From an uncultured Flavobacteriaceae bacterium (lineage in GTDB: Bacteria; Bacteroidota; Bacteroidia; Flavobacteriales; Flavobacteriaceae): 64,000 nucleotides of DNA. The stretch covers positions 620,001 to 684,000 of the forward strand of contig CANKZQ010000002.1 in NCBI GenBank assembly GCA_947488345.1. Direction: 5' to 3'. Both the position numbers and the translations under genes were made by a program. Positions 1 to 8,342 of the stretch are shown one piece after another (positions within the stretch are counted from its first letter, which is position 1; each line of letters opens with the position of its first letter). Below the pieces are notes generated by a model. It was not told where the DNA came from, made no database searches, and was given only the letters and a program-made list of their open reading frames with translations.

Positions 1-819
1 AAAATTCATATAGTTTCCAATCATAGCAACTTCCCCTTTGCAACCCTTTAAGTTGTATGGCCAATAATCAGGACCATCAACAGCAGGTGTATCTTCACAA
101 TAATCATTAAGCTTACAATCCTTTGAACCCCATAAGTGTAACAAGCCTAAGTAATGTCCCATTTCATGAGTTAACGTTCTACCAAATCTTGCATGACAAT
201 CTATGCTTGATTCTCCAAAGTGCACAGTATTAATGAGAATTCCTTCTGTATCATTAATTCCTGGAATATTTAATAAATGACTACCTGGCAAATCAGTATA
301 TGGTCCTGTTGAGCTACCTAATACTAAACAATCTGCCTCAGCAGGAAGTGGTGTTGTCCAAACATTAATGTAGTTGTTAGGGTTCCAATAATCATATTGA
401 GCAAAATGATTTTGATTGTACCCTAATTCTAACACATTTACTAGAGTCATATCTATTCTGTTTATTCCATTTGTAATTTTCCCATGCATATCTCTTTTTG
501 CCAATCTAAACTCTATTTTAGAGTCGCCTCCATTAGGGTCATTATTATAACCTCTTGTGCCTTCTTTTCTACGAAAATCCTCATTAAGTATCTCAATTTG
601 TCGTTGAATACGTTTTTCAGAAAGATTCGCACCCTCTCCAATAGATTCTCCCTTATGCAGCACATGCACCACTACTGGAAGATAGAAAATTTCATTTATA
701 GGATTTGGATCAGTTGGCACTAATCCTACTCTTTCTTCACTATTACAGGAAACAATGAATATTATTACTATTGGTAATATTATAAAATATATAATTTTTT
801 TTTTCACTAATAAGGACAT
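1..819 (-). CDS. Pappalysin-like M43 family zinc metalloprotease lipoprotein, C-terminus truncated by window edge
   Basis: Manual minus-strand translation from ATG at 819: MSLLVKKKIIYFIILPIVIIFIVSCNSEE... (lipoprotein signal) with HEMGHYLGLLH (HExxHxxGxxH) at 136-168 and downstream MIGNYMNF; frame open to base 1. Not in ORF track because it has no stop in the window. Confidence 0.9.
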   Translation of the reverse strand, partial: MSLLVKKKIIYFIILPIVIIFIVSCNSEERVGLVPTDPNPINEIFYLPVVVHVLHKGESIGEGANLSEKRIQRQIEILNEDFRRKEGTRGYNNDPNGGDSKIEFRLAKRDMHGKITNGINRIDMTLVNVLELGYNQNHFAQYDYWNPNNYINVWTTPLPAEADCLVLGSSTGPYTDLPGSHLLNIPGINDTEGILINTVHFGESSIDCHARFGRTLTHEMGHYLGLLHLWGSKDCKLNDYCEDTPAVDGPDYWPYNLKGCKGEVAMIGNYMNF

Positions 820-1004
820 ATTATTTAATTTTATTAAGGAATTTAGTCTACTCTTTATTCAATAACTGGCTTCCTTATAAAAATAAATAGGAAGCCTGTT
901 ACTTTATGTGTTTTTAATAGAAAATTCTACTTTTTCTTTTAAATACTTTAGCAGTATTTCCCAGTAAAACTGATTTGTTTTAATCAAAAAAGTTAACCTA
1001 TATA

Positions 1005-1553
1005 TTAATTTAAGTTGATAGTAAACCCACAATCGAAAATGATAATATTATTATCAAATTGAGATAAATCTACTTCACCACTTACGGAAACCTTTCCCTG
1101 AACTCCTTCAAAATCGAAAGTTCCATCAAAGATGTTATCTTCTGTAGGTGTAAAGCTAGTTTCAAAATTTCCATTTGCCAGTGGCGTTTGCAACACCTCA
1201 TTTAATGAAGTAATGGTTCCTTTACCAGTAAAATTATATACCGTTATTACTTGTGATAAAAGCGAACCATCTTCAAATTCTTCTGTGCCTATGTCACAAT
1301 CTTCTAAAGTTCCTAAAACTTCTCCTGTTTCGGCATCAACCAAGTCCATTAAAAAGCAGAAAGCTTCTACTATTTCACCAGTTTTAGGGTTCACAATGTT
1401 TTTTACTTGCCCAACTGAAGTACCAACACCTTTCACATTTAATTGTGTAATCGGCGTAGGTTGATTATTGTTATAGTCATCATCATTATTGCAAGCAACG
1501 AATACAAATGAACTTAATACGATAGCGATAATTGTTTTACTAATGTTTTTCAT
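1005..1553 (-). CDS. Putative secreted lipoprotein, unknown function
   Basis: ORF; N-terminal MKNISKTIIAIVLSSFVFVACNNDDD lipobox with acidic region. Confidence 0.7.
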   Translation of the reverse strand: MKNISKTIIAIVLSSFVFVACNNDDDYNNNQPTPITQLNVKGVGTSVGQVKNIVNPKTGEIVEAFCFLMDLVDAETGEVLGTLEDCDIGTEEFEDGSLLSQVITVYNFTGKGTITSLNEVLQTPLANGNFETSFTPTEDNIFDGTFDFEGVQGKVSVSGEVDLSQFDNNIIIFDCGFTINLN

Positions 1554-1602
1554 GATTTTAAATTTAATGTTTATGAATTTTTAATTTTAATAGTTTTAAT
1601 TT

Positions 1603-1803
1603 TTATCCGAATAGATTTATAATGAGTCTTCCTAATACATACATCCCTGGAAAGAAGGTAAGGCAAGCAATTACGATTACTATTCTTTGCCATGTTGTAT
1701 AGTTAGTTTCTGATGCATTCTCATCACGAGCATCTATGGAGTATTTCCATACTTTACCTGCGCTATTCATTTCAGAATTTTTGAGTTTACCTAAAAGCTT
1801 CAT
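1603..1803 (-). CDS. Small (66 aa) protein with one C-terminal transmembrane helix
   Basis: ORF whose ATG overlaps the stop of the upstream desaturase gene (TAATG); hydrophobic IVIVIACLTFFPGMYVLGRLIINLF. Confidence 0.65.
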   Translation of the reverse strand: MKLLGKLKNSEMNSAGKVWKYSIDARDENASETNYTTWQRIVIVIACLTFFPGMYVLGRLIINLFG

Positions 1804-2576
1804 TATTCTTTTGTTGTTATATCTTTAAACAGCAGCATCTCAGTTATTTTAGCTGACGCACCTTCATAATATCCCGTTTCATGCTCATAGCCTTTTGGAT
1901 TTTTAAAGGTCCCGAAAAGCATATCTATAAGCGGTAAATCAGTATAGTTGTACCCGTGTATCCCTCTAGCATGATGTATAGTATGACTTTCTGGTCGTTG
2001 AACTATATAGCCCAACCACCGAGGGGTATTAATATTGGCATGTTGAAAAATACCTAAGAAAGTAAGCGTAAGTATAATTATCGTGATTGCCTGTGGAGAT
2101 AAACCCATAATTAAAGCAAAACTAACTGAACCCACCAATGATAAACCGATCATATCATTTATGCTAAATACAAAAGCACTCGGCACATCTAATCTTTCAG
2201 AACTATGATGCATTTGATGAGATATTCTGAATAAAAAATCAGATTTATGCATACTTATATGCCAACCATATTGTACCAATTCAAATAAAAATATCCCTAA
2301 CACAACCTGAACAAATAAGCTTTGAGAGCTTAGATTTAGTAATTGATAAGACGCTAGGAAATCATCCCATACCAATGGTATATATGTAGTCATTACTACA
2401 TATGCAAAGAAGAAAATAATCCCTCTAAGTCTCCATAGTTTTATTTTAGGTAATTCTCTGGCTGGAAAAACTGATTCCCAAACCATTAAAGCTCCAAATA
2501 TGGCCATTACGACCAAGGATACCGGGTCAATAACTATTTCAAGTGGTGTTGGTAAGCTTGCTATCAAATCTTTCAT
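1803..2576 (-). CDS. Sterol desaturase / fatty acid hydroxylase family membrane protein
   Basis: Histidine motifs HISMHKSD, HQMHHSS, HTIHHARG plus several TM helices, typical of the FA_hydroxylase superfamily. Confidence 0.88.
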   Translation of the reverse strand: MKDLIASLPTPLEIVIDPVSLVVMAIFGALMVWESVFPARELPKIKLWRLRGIIFFFAYVVMTTYIPLVWDDFLASYQLLNLSSQSLFVQVVLGIFLFELVQYGWHISMHKSDFLFRISHQMHHSSERLDVPSAFVFSINDMIGLSLVGSVSFALIMGLSPQAITIIILTLTFLGIFQHANINTPRWLGYIVQRPESHTIHHARGIHGYNYTDLPLIDMLFGTFKNPKGYEHETGYYEGASAKITEMLLFKDITTKE

Positions 2577-2683
2577 ATCATAGTATTTTTTGATTGTTCA
2601 ACTTCTGTTTAAGATTCTCTTTTCTTCGTAACCAAATACTTTTCAAGGTCAATTGGTCTTCTCTTTTTTTTGCTCTCATTTTT

Positions 2684-3757
2684 TTATTTTTCTGATATAT
2701 AATAAGCGTTCATAATATCCTTTTCGATACGCTTAACAACTGTCGATTTAAACCCGGCTTCTTTTAACATTTGCGCTGCTTTTTGTGTTCCCCACATGGT
2801 ACCAAGCCCCATTCCGCCCTGAGCTAAAGAGACCGTCATACAGTGCGCTGTAGATATCGAATACAATGATGGCGCTAAAGGATGCTCTAAATTCTCTTCT
2901 AAATTTGAGGAAGCATCTATATCCATCATCAAATAAGTACCGCCAACATTCAAATTGCTGTAGATGTTTTTTAACACCTTATTAGGAAAAGCCTGATCGT
3001 GAATAGCATCGAATGTGGTAATTAGATCGAACTTATTGTAGAAATCAAGTTCAGCTGCATCCATCTTTAAGAAGGTCGCATTATGCAGCTTTAACATGGT
3101 AGCATCTTTTACTGCTTGATCGATAGGCCCTTTGCAAAAATCAATACCTATAAAAGTACTGTTAGGAAAAACTTTTGCCAAAGTATTCATAGCAGTTCCA
3201 CTACCGCAACCAATGTCTAACACATTGATTCCTTTTTCAAGTTTTTCGATCATACCATCTATCAAGGGGATCATTTCAGTGATAAGATTGCTTTTGTAGT
3301 TTTGTCCGCTATCCTCAGCCATCACTGTATGGAATCTCTCAAATTTATCATATGAGACTCCACCTCCATTTTTAAAGCATTCGAGCAATTCATTTTCAAC
3401 ATTCGCCATTACTGGGATGTATTGAAATAAAGTTGCGAAGTTATCGCTACCCGCGTCTCTAGTTAAGAAGGCGGCATGTTCTGCTGGCAAAAAATATGTT
3501 TTGTTCTGGGAATCATACTTCACAATCTTACCAACAGTCATCGCCGCCAACCATTCTCTTACATAGCGTTCGTTTATACGATTTTTATTTGCAAATTCTT
3601 GAGATGTAATTTTACCAGACTCACTTAATAGATCGAAAAGCTTTGCCCTATGACCAATAGATATCATAACTGATAATGATGCTTTATTAAAAGTATCTAA
3701 CATAGCACCTGCAAATGCTTCTGCCTGTTCTAAGTTGATGTTACATAATTGACACAT
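2684..3757 (-). CDS. Class I SAM-dependent methyltransferase with N-terminal winged-helix-like domain
   Basis: VLDIGCGSGTAMNTLA motif I; N-terminal HRAKLFDLLSESGKITSQEFA helix-turn-helix-like region; likely start MCQLCN at 3757 rather than 3799. Confidence 0.85.
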   Translation of the reverse strand: MCQLCNINLEQAEAFAGAMLDTFNKASLSVMISIGHRAKLFDLLSESGKITSQEFANKNRINERYVREWLAAMTVGKIVKYDSQNKTYFLPAEHAAFLTRDAGSDNFATLFQYIPVMANVENELLECFKNGGGVSYDKFERFHTVMAEDSGQNYKSNLITEMIPLIDGMIEKLEKGINVLDIGCGSGTAMNTLAKVFPNSTFIGIDFCKGPIDQAVKDATMLKLHNATFLKMDAAELDFYNKFDLITTFDAIHDQAFPNKVLKNIYSNLNVGGTYLMMDIDASSNLEENLEHPLAPSLYSISTAHCMTVSLAQGGMGLGTMWGTQKAAQMLKEAGFKSTVVKRIEKDIMNAYYISEK

Positions 3758-4006
3758 GTTAAATTCATTTTTAAATGTTAGTATTAATTTGAGTGACAAA
3801 AGTAATTGGGCGTTGAAGTATTTGAAAATAAACCAAGTAGACTCTAGGTAGTGGGCACTAATACTTTAAGTTAACAACTCAAATAGAGTTGTTAATTTTC
3901 AGTAAACAACAAGTAGACAGTCCGATTTAAAATATTGAAAAACAGAATTTTAAAGAGTGTTAAATTTTAAGAAATTCTATTCAAAAAAAAGTGTAAAAAA
4001 ATAATT

Positions 4007-5698
4007 TTAAGCTCTTTCTAGTTGTAAAAAGTAGCTTAAAAGCTCATCTTCCGGGTCGAGATGTAGTTTTTTGCGAAGCCTATAACGTGCAGTTTTAGCA
4101 CTTTCGGGTGAGATTCCTAGAATACTAGCGGTTTCTTTAATGTTAAGGTTCAAACGGGTTAGTGTACAAATCTTCAAATCATTTGCACTTAGATCAGGAT
4201 GTTTTTCTTGTAATTTTTTATGAAAATCAACATGTACTTCTTCAAAAAATCGTTTAAAATCTTCCCAATCTCTATCAATATTTACATGCCGCTTGATTGT
4301 TCGACTTAGTTCATCAATAAGCTTATTTTGTTCTTTTACAGAAGAGTTTTTAGCTAAAATTGTCTTTTCTTGTAATTCTTGTAATAACTCATTTTTTTGA
4401 ACAAAATTCAAGGCATATGAGGTCAGTTCTTTATTTTTAAAATCTAGTTTTTGTTGTAATTCCTGTTGCTTAAGATGAGCATTTTCTAATGCTGCGTTGG
4501 CCAATTCTTCTTTAGAACCCAATAATTCTTGCTTACGTTCGGCTAACACTTTATTTCTAAGGTTTCTTTGTCTAAGACCGTTTATTACTAATAAACCTAT
4601 AATTGTAAGGGCAATTATACCAACAAACAAACTCCATTTAATAATTTTACTAGAACGTTCTTCCTCTTTTAACAAGGCTACTTCTTTTTCTTTTTTACTG
4701 AGTTCATTGTTAAATTCTAATGCCGCTATTTGCTTAGATTTATCAATATTGTAAATAGAATCTTTTAGAGCAATAAACTTGTCATAATACTCTAACGATT
4801 CTTTTAGCTTACCTTCTTGTTTATTAAGGATTTTTAATTCTTTATAAGCCTCTAGTTGATACTTACGTAATTTTTTTTTGTTAGCCTTATCTAAAGCTAA
4901 ATTGAAATGAATTCTAGCGGCTTCAAAATCTTTCTTTATAACCAACAACTTTCCAAACTGAATTAGACCACCTATAAGCCCATCTTCATCATTTATACGC
5001 TTACTCATGACAATTGCTCTACTAATGTGATGTGTTGCCTGCTCTAATTCATTTTGTAGCAAAAATAATTCCCCCAACTTATTATGTGCTTCGGCCATTC
5101 CATATGTGAAATCACTTTCGGAATGCATGTTCAGCGCATTCGTTAAATATTCTTTGGCATCATATAATTTATTCTGAAGAATTAAAACGGAACCAATTTT
5201 TGTAAAGGTCGTTGCCACTCTTTGTTTTAAGTTCAATTGAGAAAACTTTTCAATTGCCCTATCATAGATTTCTAAAGCTCTTTTAAAATCCTCTAAATCT
5301 GCATATACCATGCCTGTATTCATTAGGCTATTGGCATAGCCTGCTTCATCATTAATTTCCGCATACTTCTTTTGTGATTCAGTAAGATACTCAAGAGCTA
5401 ATTTAGGTTCACCTAAAGTCCAGTAAGCAACACCCAAGACTCTCTTAGCTTTAGCAACTCCTGAGTCGTATGACAACTCCTGAGATAACTTTAACGCTCG
5501 CTCTGCATAATCAATAGATTCTTGAGAATTTACAACCCAATAATTATAGCCGATTTGATTTAGTATATCTATCGTTTTTTCATTCTTATCTACAGTAATT
5601 TTTAATTCCTTTTGGAGGCTATCAATTGTTTTGAGTATTTGTCCATCTACCGAAAAAGTCGAGAATAAAACAAATATAAAGCAAAGAAAACGTTGCAT
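4007..5698 (-). CDS. TPR-repeat, single-TM regulator with C-terminal LuxR-type HTH
   Basis: Signal peptide, several TPR-like repeats, TM segment IIKWSLFVGIIALTIIGLLVI, coiled coil, C-terminal DLKICTLTRLNLNIKETASILGISPESAKTARYRLRKKL. Confidence 0.85.
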   Translation of the reverse strand: MQRFLCFIFVLFSTFSVDGQILKTIDSLQKELKITVDKNEKTIDILNQIGYNYWVVNSQESIDYAERALKLSQELSYDSGVAKAKRVLGVAYWTLGEPKLALEYLTESQKKYAEINDEAGYANSLMNTGMVYADLEDFKRALEIYDRAIEKFSQLNLKQRVATTFTKIGSVLILQNKLYDAKEYLTNALNMHSESDFTYGMAEAHNKLGELFLLQNELEQATHHISRAIVMSKRINDEDGLIGGLIQFGKLLVIKKDFEAARIHFNLALDKANKKKLRKYQLEAYKELKILNKQEGKLKESLEYYDKFIALKDSIYNIDKSKQIAALEFNNELSKKEKEVALLKEEERSSKIIKWSLFVGIIALTIIGLLVINGLRQRNLRNKVLAERKQELLGSKEELANAALENAHLKQQELQQKLDFKNKELTSYALNFVQKNELLQELQEKTILAKNSSVKEQNKLIDELSRTIKRHVNIDRDWEDFKRFFEEVHVDFHKKLQEKHPDLSANDLKICTLTRLNLNIKETASILGISPESAKTARYRLRKKLHLDPEDELLSYFLQLERA

Positions 5699-5946
5699 AT
5701 TTATAAGTTAGATAGGCAAATATAGTAATTGGAGGAAAATAAATAACCTGTAAAGTGTTAATTAAGAAAACTTTAAGCGCAAATCATAATAACGCTAAAT
5801 AATATTAAAAACGCTGTGTCATTCATAGAAACAATTAAGTGACACCTTCAGGGTAACTTCTTATTTCACATTATTTGATTTCAAATGAAATCAAAACAAG
5901 CTAAATAGAACAATGTTGGCTCCTGAACCCTACTTTTTTATACTTA

Positions 5947-5980
5947 AAAAGCCTACAAATAATATTATTTGTAGGCTTTT
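5947..5980. terminator. 34-bp perfect palindrome, candidate bidirectional terminator
   Basis: aaaagcctacaaataat/attatttgtaggctttt, self-complementary across 34 nt. Confidence 0.7.
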
Positions 5981-6146
5981 GTTGCTATTTGATAGCATTT
6001 TCAGCGGAGAAAGAGGGTTACTCGCTTCGTTCGTGATCCCAAAAGAGAATCCTGGCCAAGCATAGAAACCTACAACAAGCTTCGCTTGCTAGTTTTTTGT
6101 TTCCACTTACTTGCAAAAGCAAGCTTTTGACGTTCGTGAAAACAAA

Positions 6147-6172
6147 AAACCCACAACTTTCGTTGTGGGTTT
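6147..6172 (-). terminator. Rho-independent-like terminator downstream of tRNA-Ser
   Basis: aaacccacaac-tttc-gttgtgggttt hairpin (11-bp stem, 4-nt loop) followed on the minus strand by TTTTTTGTTTT. Confidence 0.8.
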
Positions 6173-6179
6173 CCTTTTG

Positions 6180-6264
6180 CGGAGAAAGAGGGATTCGAAC
6201 CCCCGGACCTGTTACAGTCAACAGTTTTCAAGACTGCCGCATTCGACCACTCTGCCATTTCTCC
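6180..6264 (-). tRNA. tRNA-Ser (anticodon TGA)
   Basis: Minus strand GGAGAAATGGCAGAGTGGTCGAATGCGGCAGTCTTGAAAACTGTTGACTGTAACAGGTCCGGGGGTTCGAATCCCTCTTTCTCCG: class II tRNA with 7-bp acceptor stem, long variable arm, GGTTCGAATCC T-arm, TGA anticodon. Confidence 0.95.
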
Positions 6265-6297
6265 TGGGTCTCATCAGGTATTCCCTGAATGCGGGTG

Positions 6298-6305
6298 CAA
6301 ATATA
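6298..6305 (-). promoter_or_regulatory. Bacteroidota-type -7 promoter element for tRNA-Ser
   Basis: Minus strand TATATTTG (TAnnTTTG) about 33 nt upstream of the tRNA 5' end. Confidence 0.55.
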
Positions 6306-6404
6306 ACAACCTTTTTCAATTACTCGAAATAAAAAAACGTTTTTTTTATGCAAGAATTAATCATAAATAAACTGTACTTTTATCAGCTTTATAACCAAAT
6401 CGTT

Positions 6405-7184
6405 ATGGAGTTTTCTTTTGACCTTCTTTTACTAGTTGTAATTGGTTTTATTGCTGGTGCTATTAATATACTCGCTGGAGGTGGTTCCTTATTAACATTA
6501 CCGATACTAATTTTTTTAGGCCTTCCTCCTAATGTCGCCAATGGTACCAACAGAATTGCCATTATCATACAAAATATTTTTGCCGTACGAGGTTTTCAAA
6601 GTAAAGGTGTTTCTGCATTTCCATACAGTATATATTTAGCTTTATCCGCCACCGTTGGTGCTATAATAGGCGCCTCATTGGCTGTAGATATTAAAGGTGA
6701 GTTATTTAATAAGATTCTAGCAGGAGTCATGATTCTTATTGTGATTTACATGCTATTCAAACCAAAAATTAATACTGAAGAGATTGTTGAACGAATAACA
6801 GGCAAGTATTTTTGGTTAGGAATCTTGGCCTTCTTTTTTGTTGGAATATATGGAGGTTTTATTCAGGCTGGCGTCGGTTTTATTATGCTTCTCTTTTTGT
6901 CGATTATAAATAAATACGCTCTTGTAAAGAGTAATGCCATTAAGGTCTTCGTAGCCCTCGTATACTCGCTGGCAGCAGTGGCCATATTCGCCTATAATGG
7001 TCTTATCGATTGGCAGTACGGACTCGTATTATCAATTGGCAATGCCTCAGGTGGATGGTTTATGAGCAGATATTCTGTGAAAAAAGGAGATGGTTTTGTA
7101 CGAATTGCAGTGATCGTAATGATTGTTGTGATGGCCCTAAAATTATTATTTCCTAATTTATTTTCTTTCAATTTCTCGAATTAG
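6405..7184 (+). CDS. TauE/SafE family sulfite exporter / permease
   Basis: Multi-TM; FIAGAINILAGGGSLLTLPILIFLGLPPNVANGTNRIAI typical of the TauE/SafE N-terminus; start MEFSFD preferred over 6348. Confidence 0.88.
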   Translation: MEFSFDLLLLVVIGFIAGAINILAGGGSLLTLPILIFLGLPPNVANGTNRIAIIIQNIFAVRGFQSKGVSAFPYSIYLALSATVGAIIGASLAVDIKGELFNKILAGVMILIVIYMLFKPKINTEEIVERITGKYFWLGILAFFFVGIYGGFIQAGVGFIMLLFLSIINKYALVKSNAIKVFVALVYSLAAVAIFAYNGLIDWQYGLVLSIGNASGGWFMSRYSVKKGDGFVRIAVIVMIVVMALKLLFPNLFSFNFSN

Positions 7185-7212
7185 AAATTAAATCTTTGCT
7201 ATTTTTGTGCTT

Positions 7213-8274
7213 ATGAGCAACACTTTCGGAAAACTATTTACCTTAACTACATTTGGAGAATCTCATGGAACCGCAATTGGTGGTGTTATCGATGGCTGTC
7301 CGGCCGGATTAAAGATAGATCTTATCGCTATTCAGGCAGAATTAGATAGACGTAAACCCGGTCAGTCAAAAATAGTAACACAACGCAAAGAACCAGATCA
7401 AGTCGAGTTTTTATCGGGGATTTTTGAGGGTATAACTACAGGTACTTCTATTGGTTTTATTATTAAAAACACCAATCAGAAATCAAAAGACTATTCTGAT
7501 ATCAAAGAAACGTTTAGACCTTCACATGCCGATTATACTTATTCTAAGAAATATGGTCTACGCGACTATCGAGGTGGTGGACGCTCCTCAGCTCGTGAAA
7601 CTGCGAATTGGATTGTTGCTGGATCAATCGCTAAGCAATTACTTAGTAGTATACAAATTAATGCTTTTACCTCATCTGTTGGAAGTATTACTTTAGATAA
7701 AAAATATCAGGAGTTGGAGCTTTCGAATACCGAAAATAATATGGTGCGTTGTCCGGATAACGAAGCTGCAGAGCGAATGATTCAACATATCCAAGAAATA
7801 AAGAAACAGGGAGACACCATTGGTGGTACCATTACTTGTGTTGCTCAACATGTTCCTATCGGACTCGGCGAACCTATATTTGACAAACTACATGCCAGAT
7901 TAGGACAAGCAATGCTAGGATTAAATGCCGTTAAAGGATTTGAATATGGTAGCGGTTTCGAAGGAACAACTTTAAAAGGATCGGAACATAATGATGCATT
8001 TAATGGTGATGGTAGCACAAAGACTAATTTGTCTGGAGGAATTCAAGGAGGTATCTCCAATGGCATGGATATTTATTTCAAAGTTGCTTTTAAACCAGTA
8101 GCCACCCTTCTTCAAAAATACGATACCATCGACGCCGATGGAAATCATGTTGAAGTGCAAGGAAAAGGCAGGCACGACCCATGCGTAGTGCCGCGTGCCG
8201 TACCTATAGTCGAAGCCTTAACAGCCATGGTATTGGCTGACTTTTATTTGCTGGATAAATCAAGTAAACTGTAA
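7213..8274 (+). CDS. aroC: Chorismate synthase
   Basis: [73 protein letters not shown] signatures. Confidence 0.97.
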   Translation: MSNTFGKLFTLTTFGESHGTAIGGVIDGCPAGLKIDLIAIQAELDRRKPGQSKIVTQRKEPDQVEFLSGIFEGITTGTSIGFIIKNTNQKSKDYSDIKETFRPSHADYTYSKKYGLRDYRGGGRSSARETANWIVAGSIAKQLLSSIQINAFTSSVGSITLDKKYQELELSNTENNMVRCPDNEAAERMIQHIQEIKKQGDTIGGTITCVAQHVPIGLGEPIFDKLHARLGQAMLGLNAVKGFEYGSGFEGTTLKGSEHNDAFNGDGSTKTNLSGGIQGGISNGMDIYFKVAFKPVATLLQKYDTIDADGNHVEVQGKGRHDPCVVPRAVPIVEALTAMVLADFYLLDKSSKL

Positions 8275-8342
8275 AGTTTATAAATTACTTTTTTGCTACA
8301 TTCTTAAGCTATCACGGCTATCTTTTTAAGCTAATTTTAAGC

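Noticed and set aside
484-723. 79-aa plus-strand ORF at the left edge
   Set aside because: Antisense to the M43 metalloprotease frame that carries the HExxHxxGxxH motif.
1132-1464. 110-aa plus-strand ORF
   Set aside because: Antisense to a lipoprotein gene with a clear signal peptide; no independent coding evidence.
6018-6332. Four overlapping short ORFs (6018..6221 -, 6070..6258 -, 6097..6288 +, 6111..6332 +)
   Set aside because: They translate through tRNA-Ser and its flanks (e.g. [39 protein letters not shown]), a well-known type of spurious tRNA-derived ORF.
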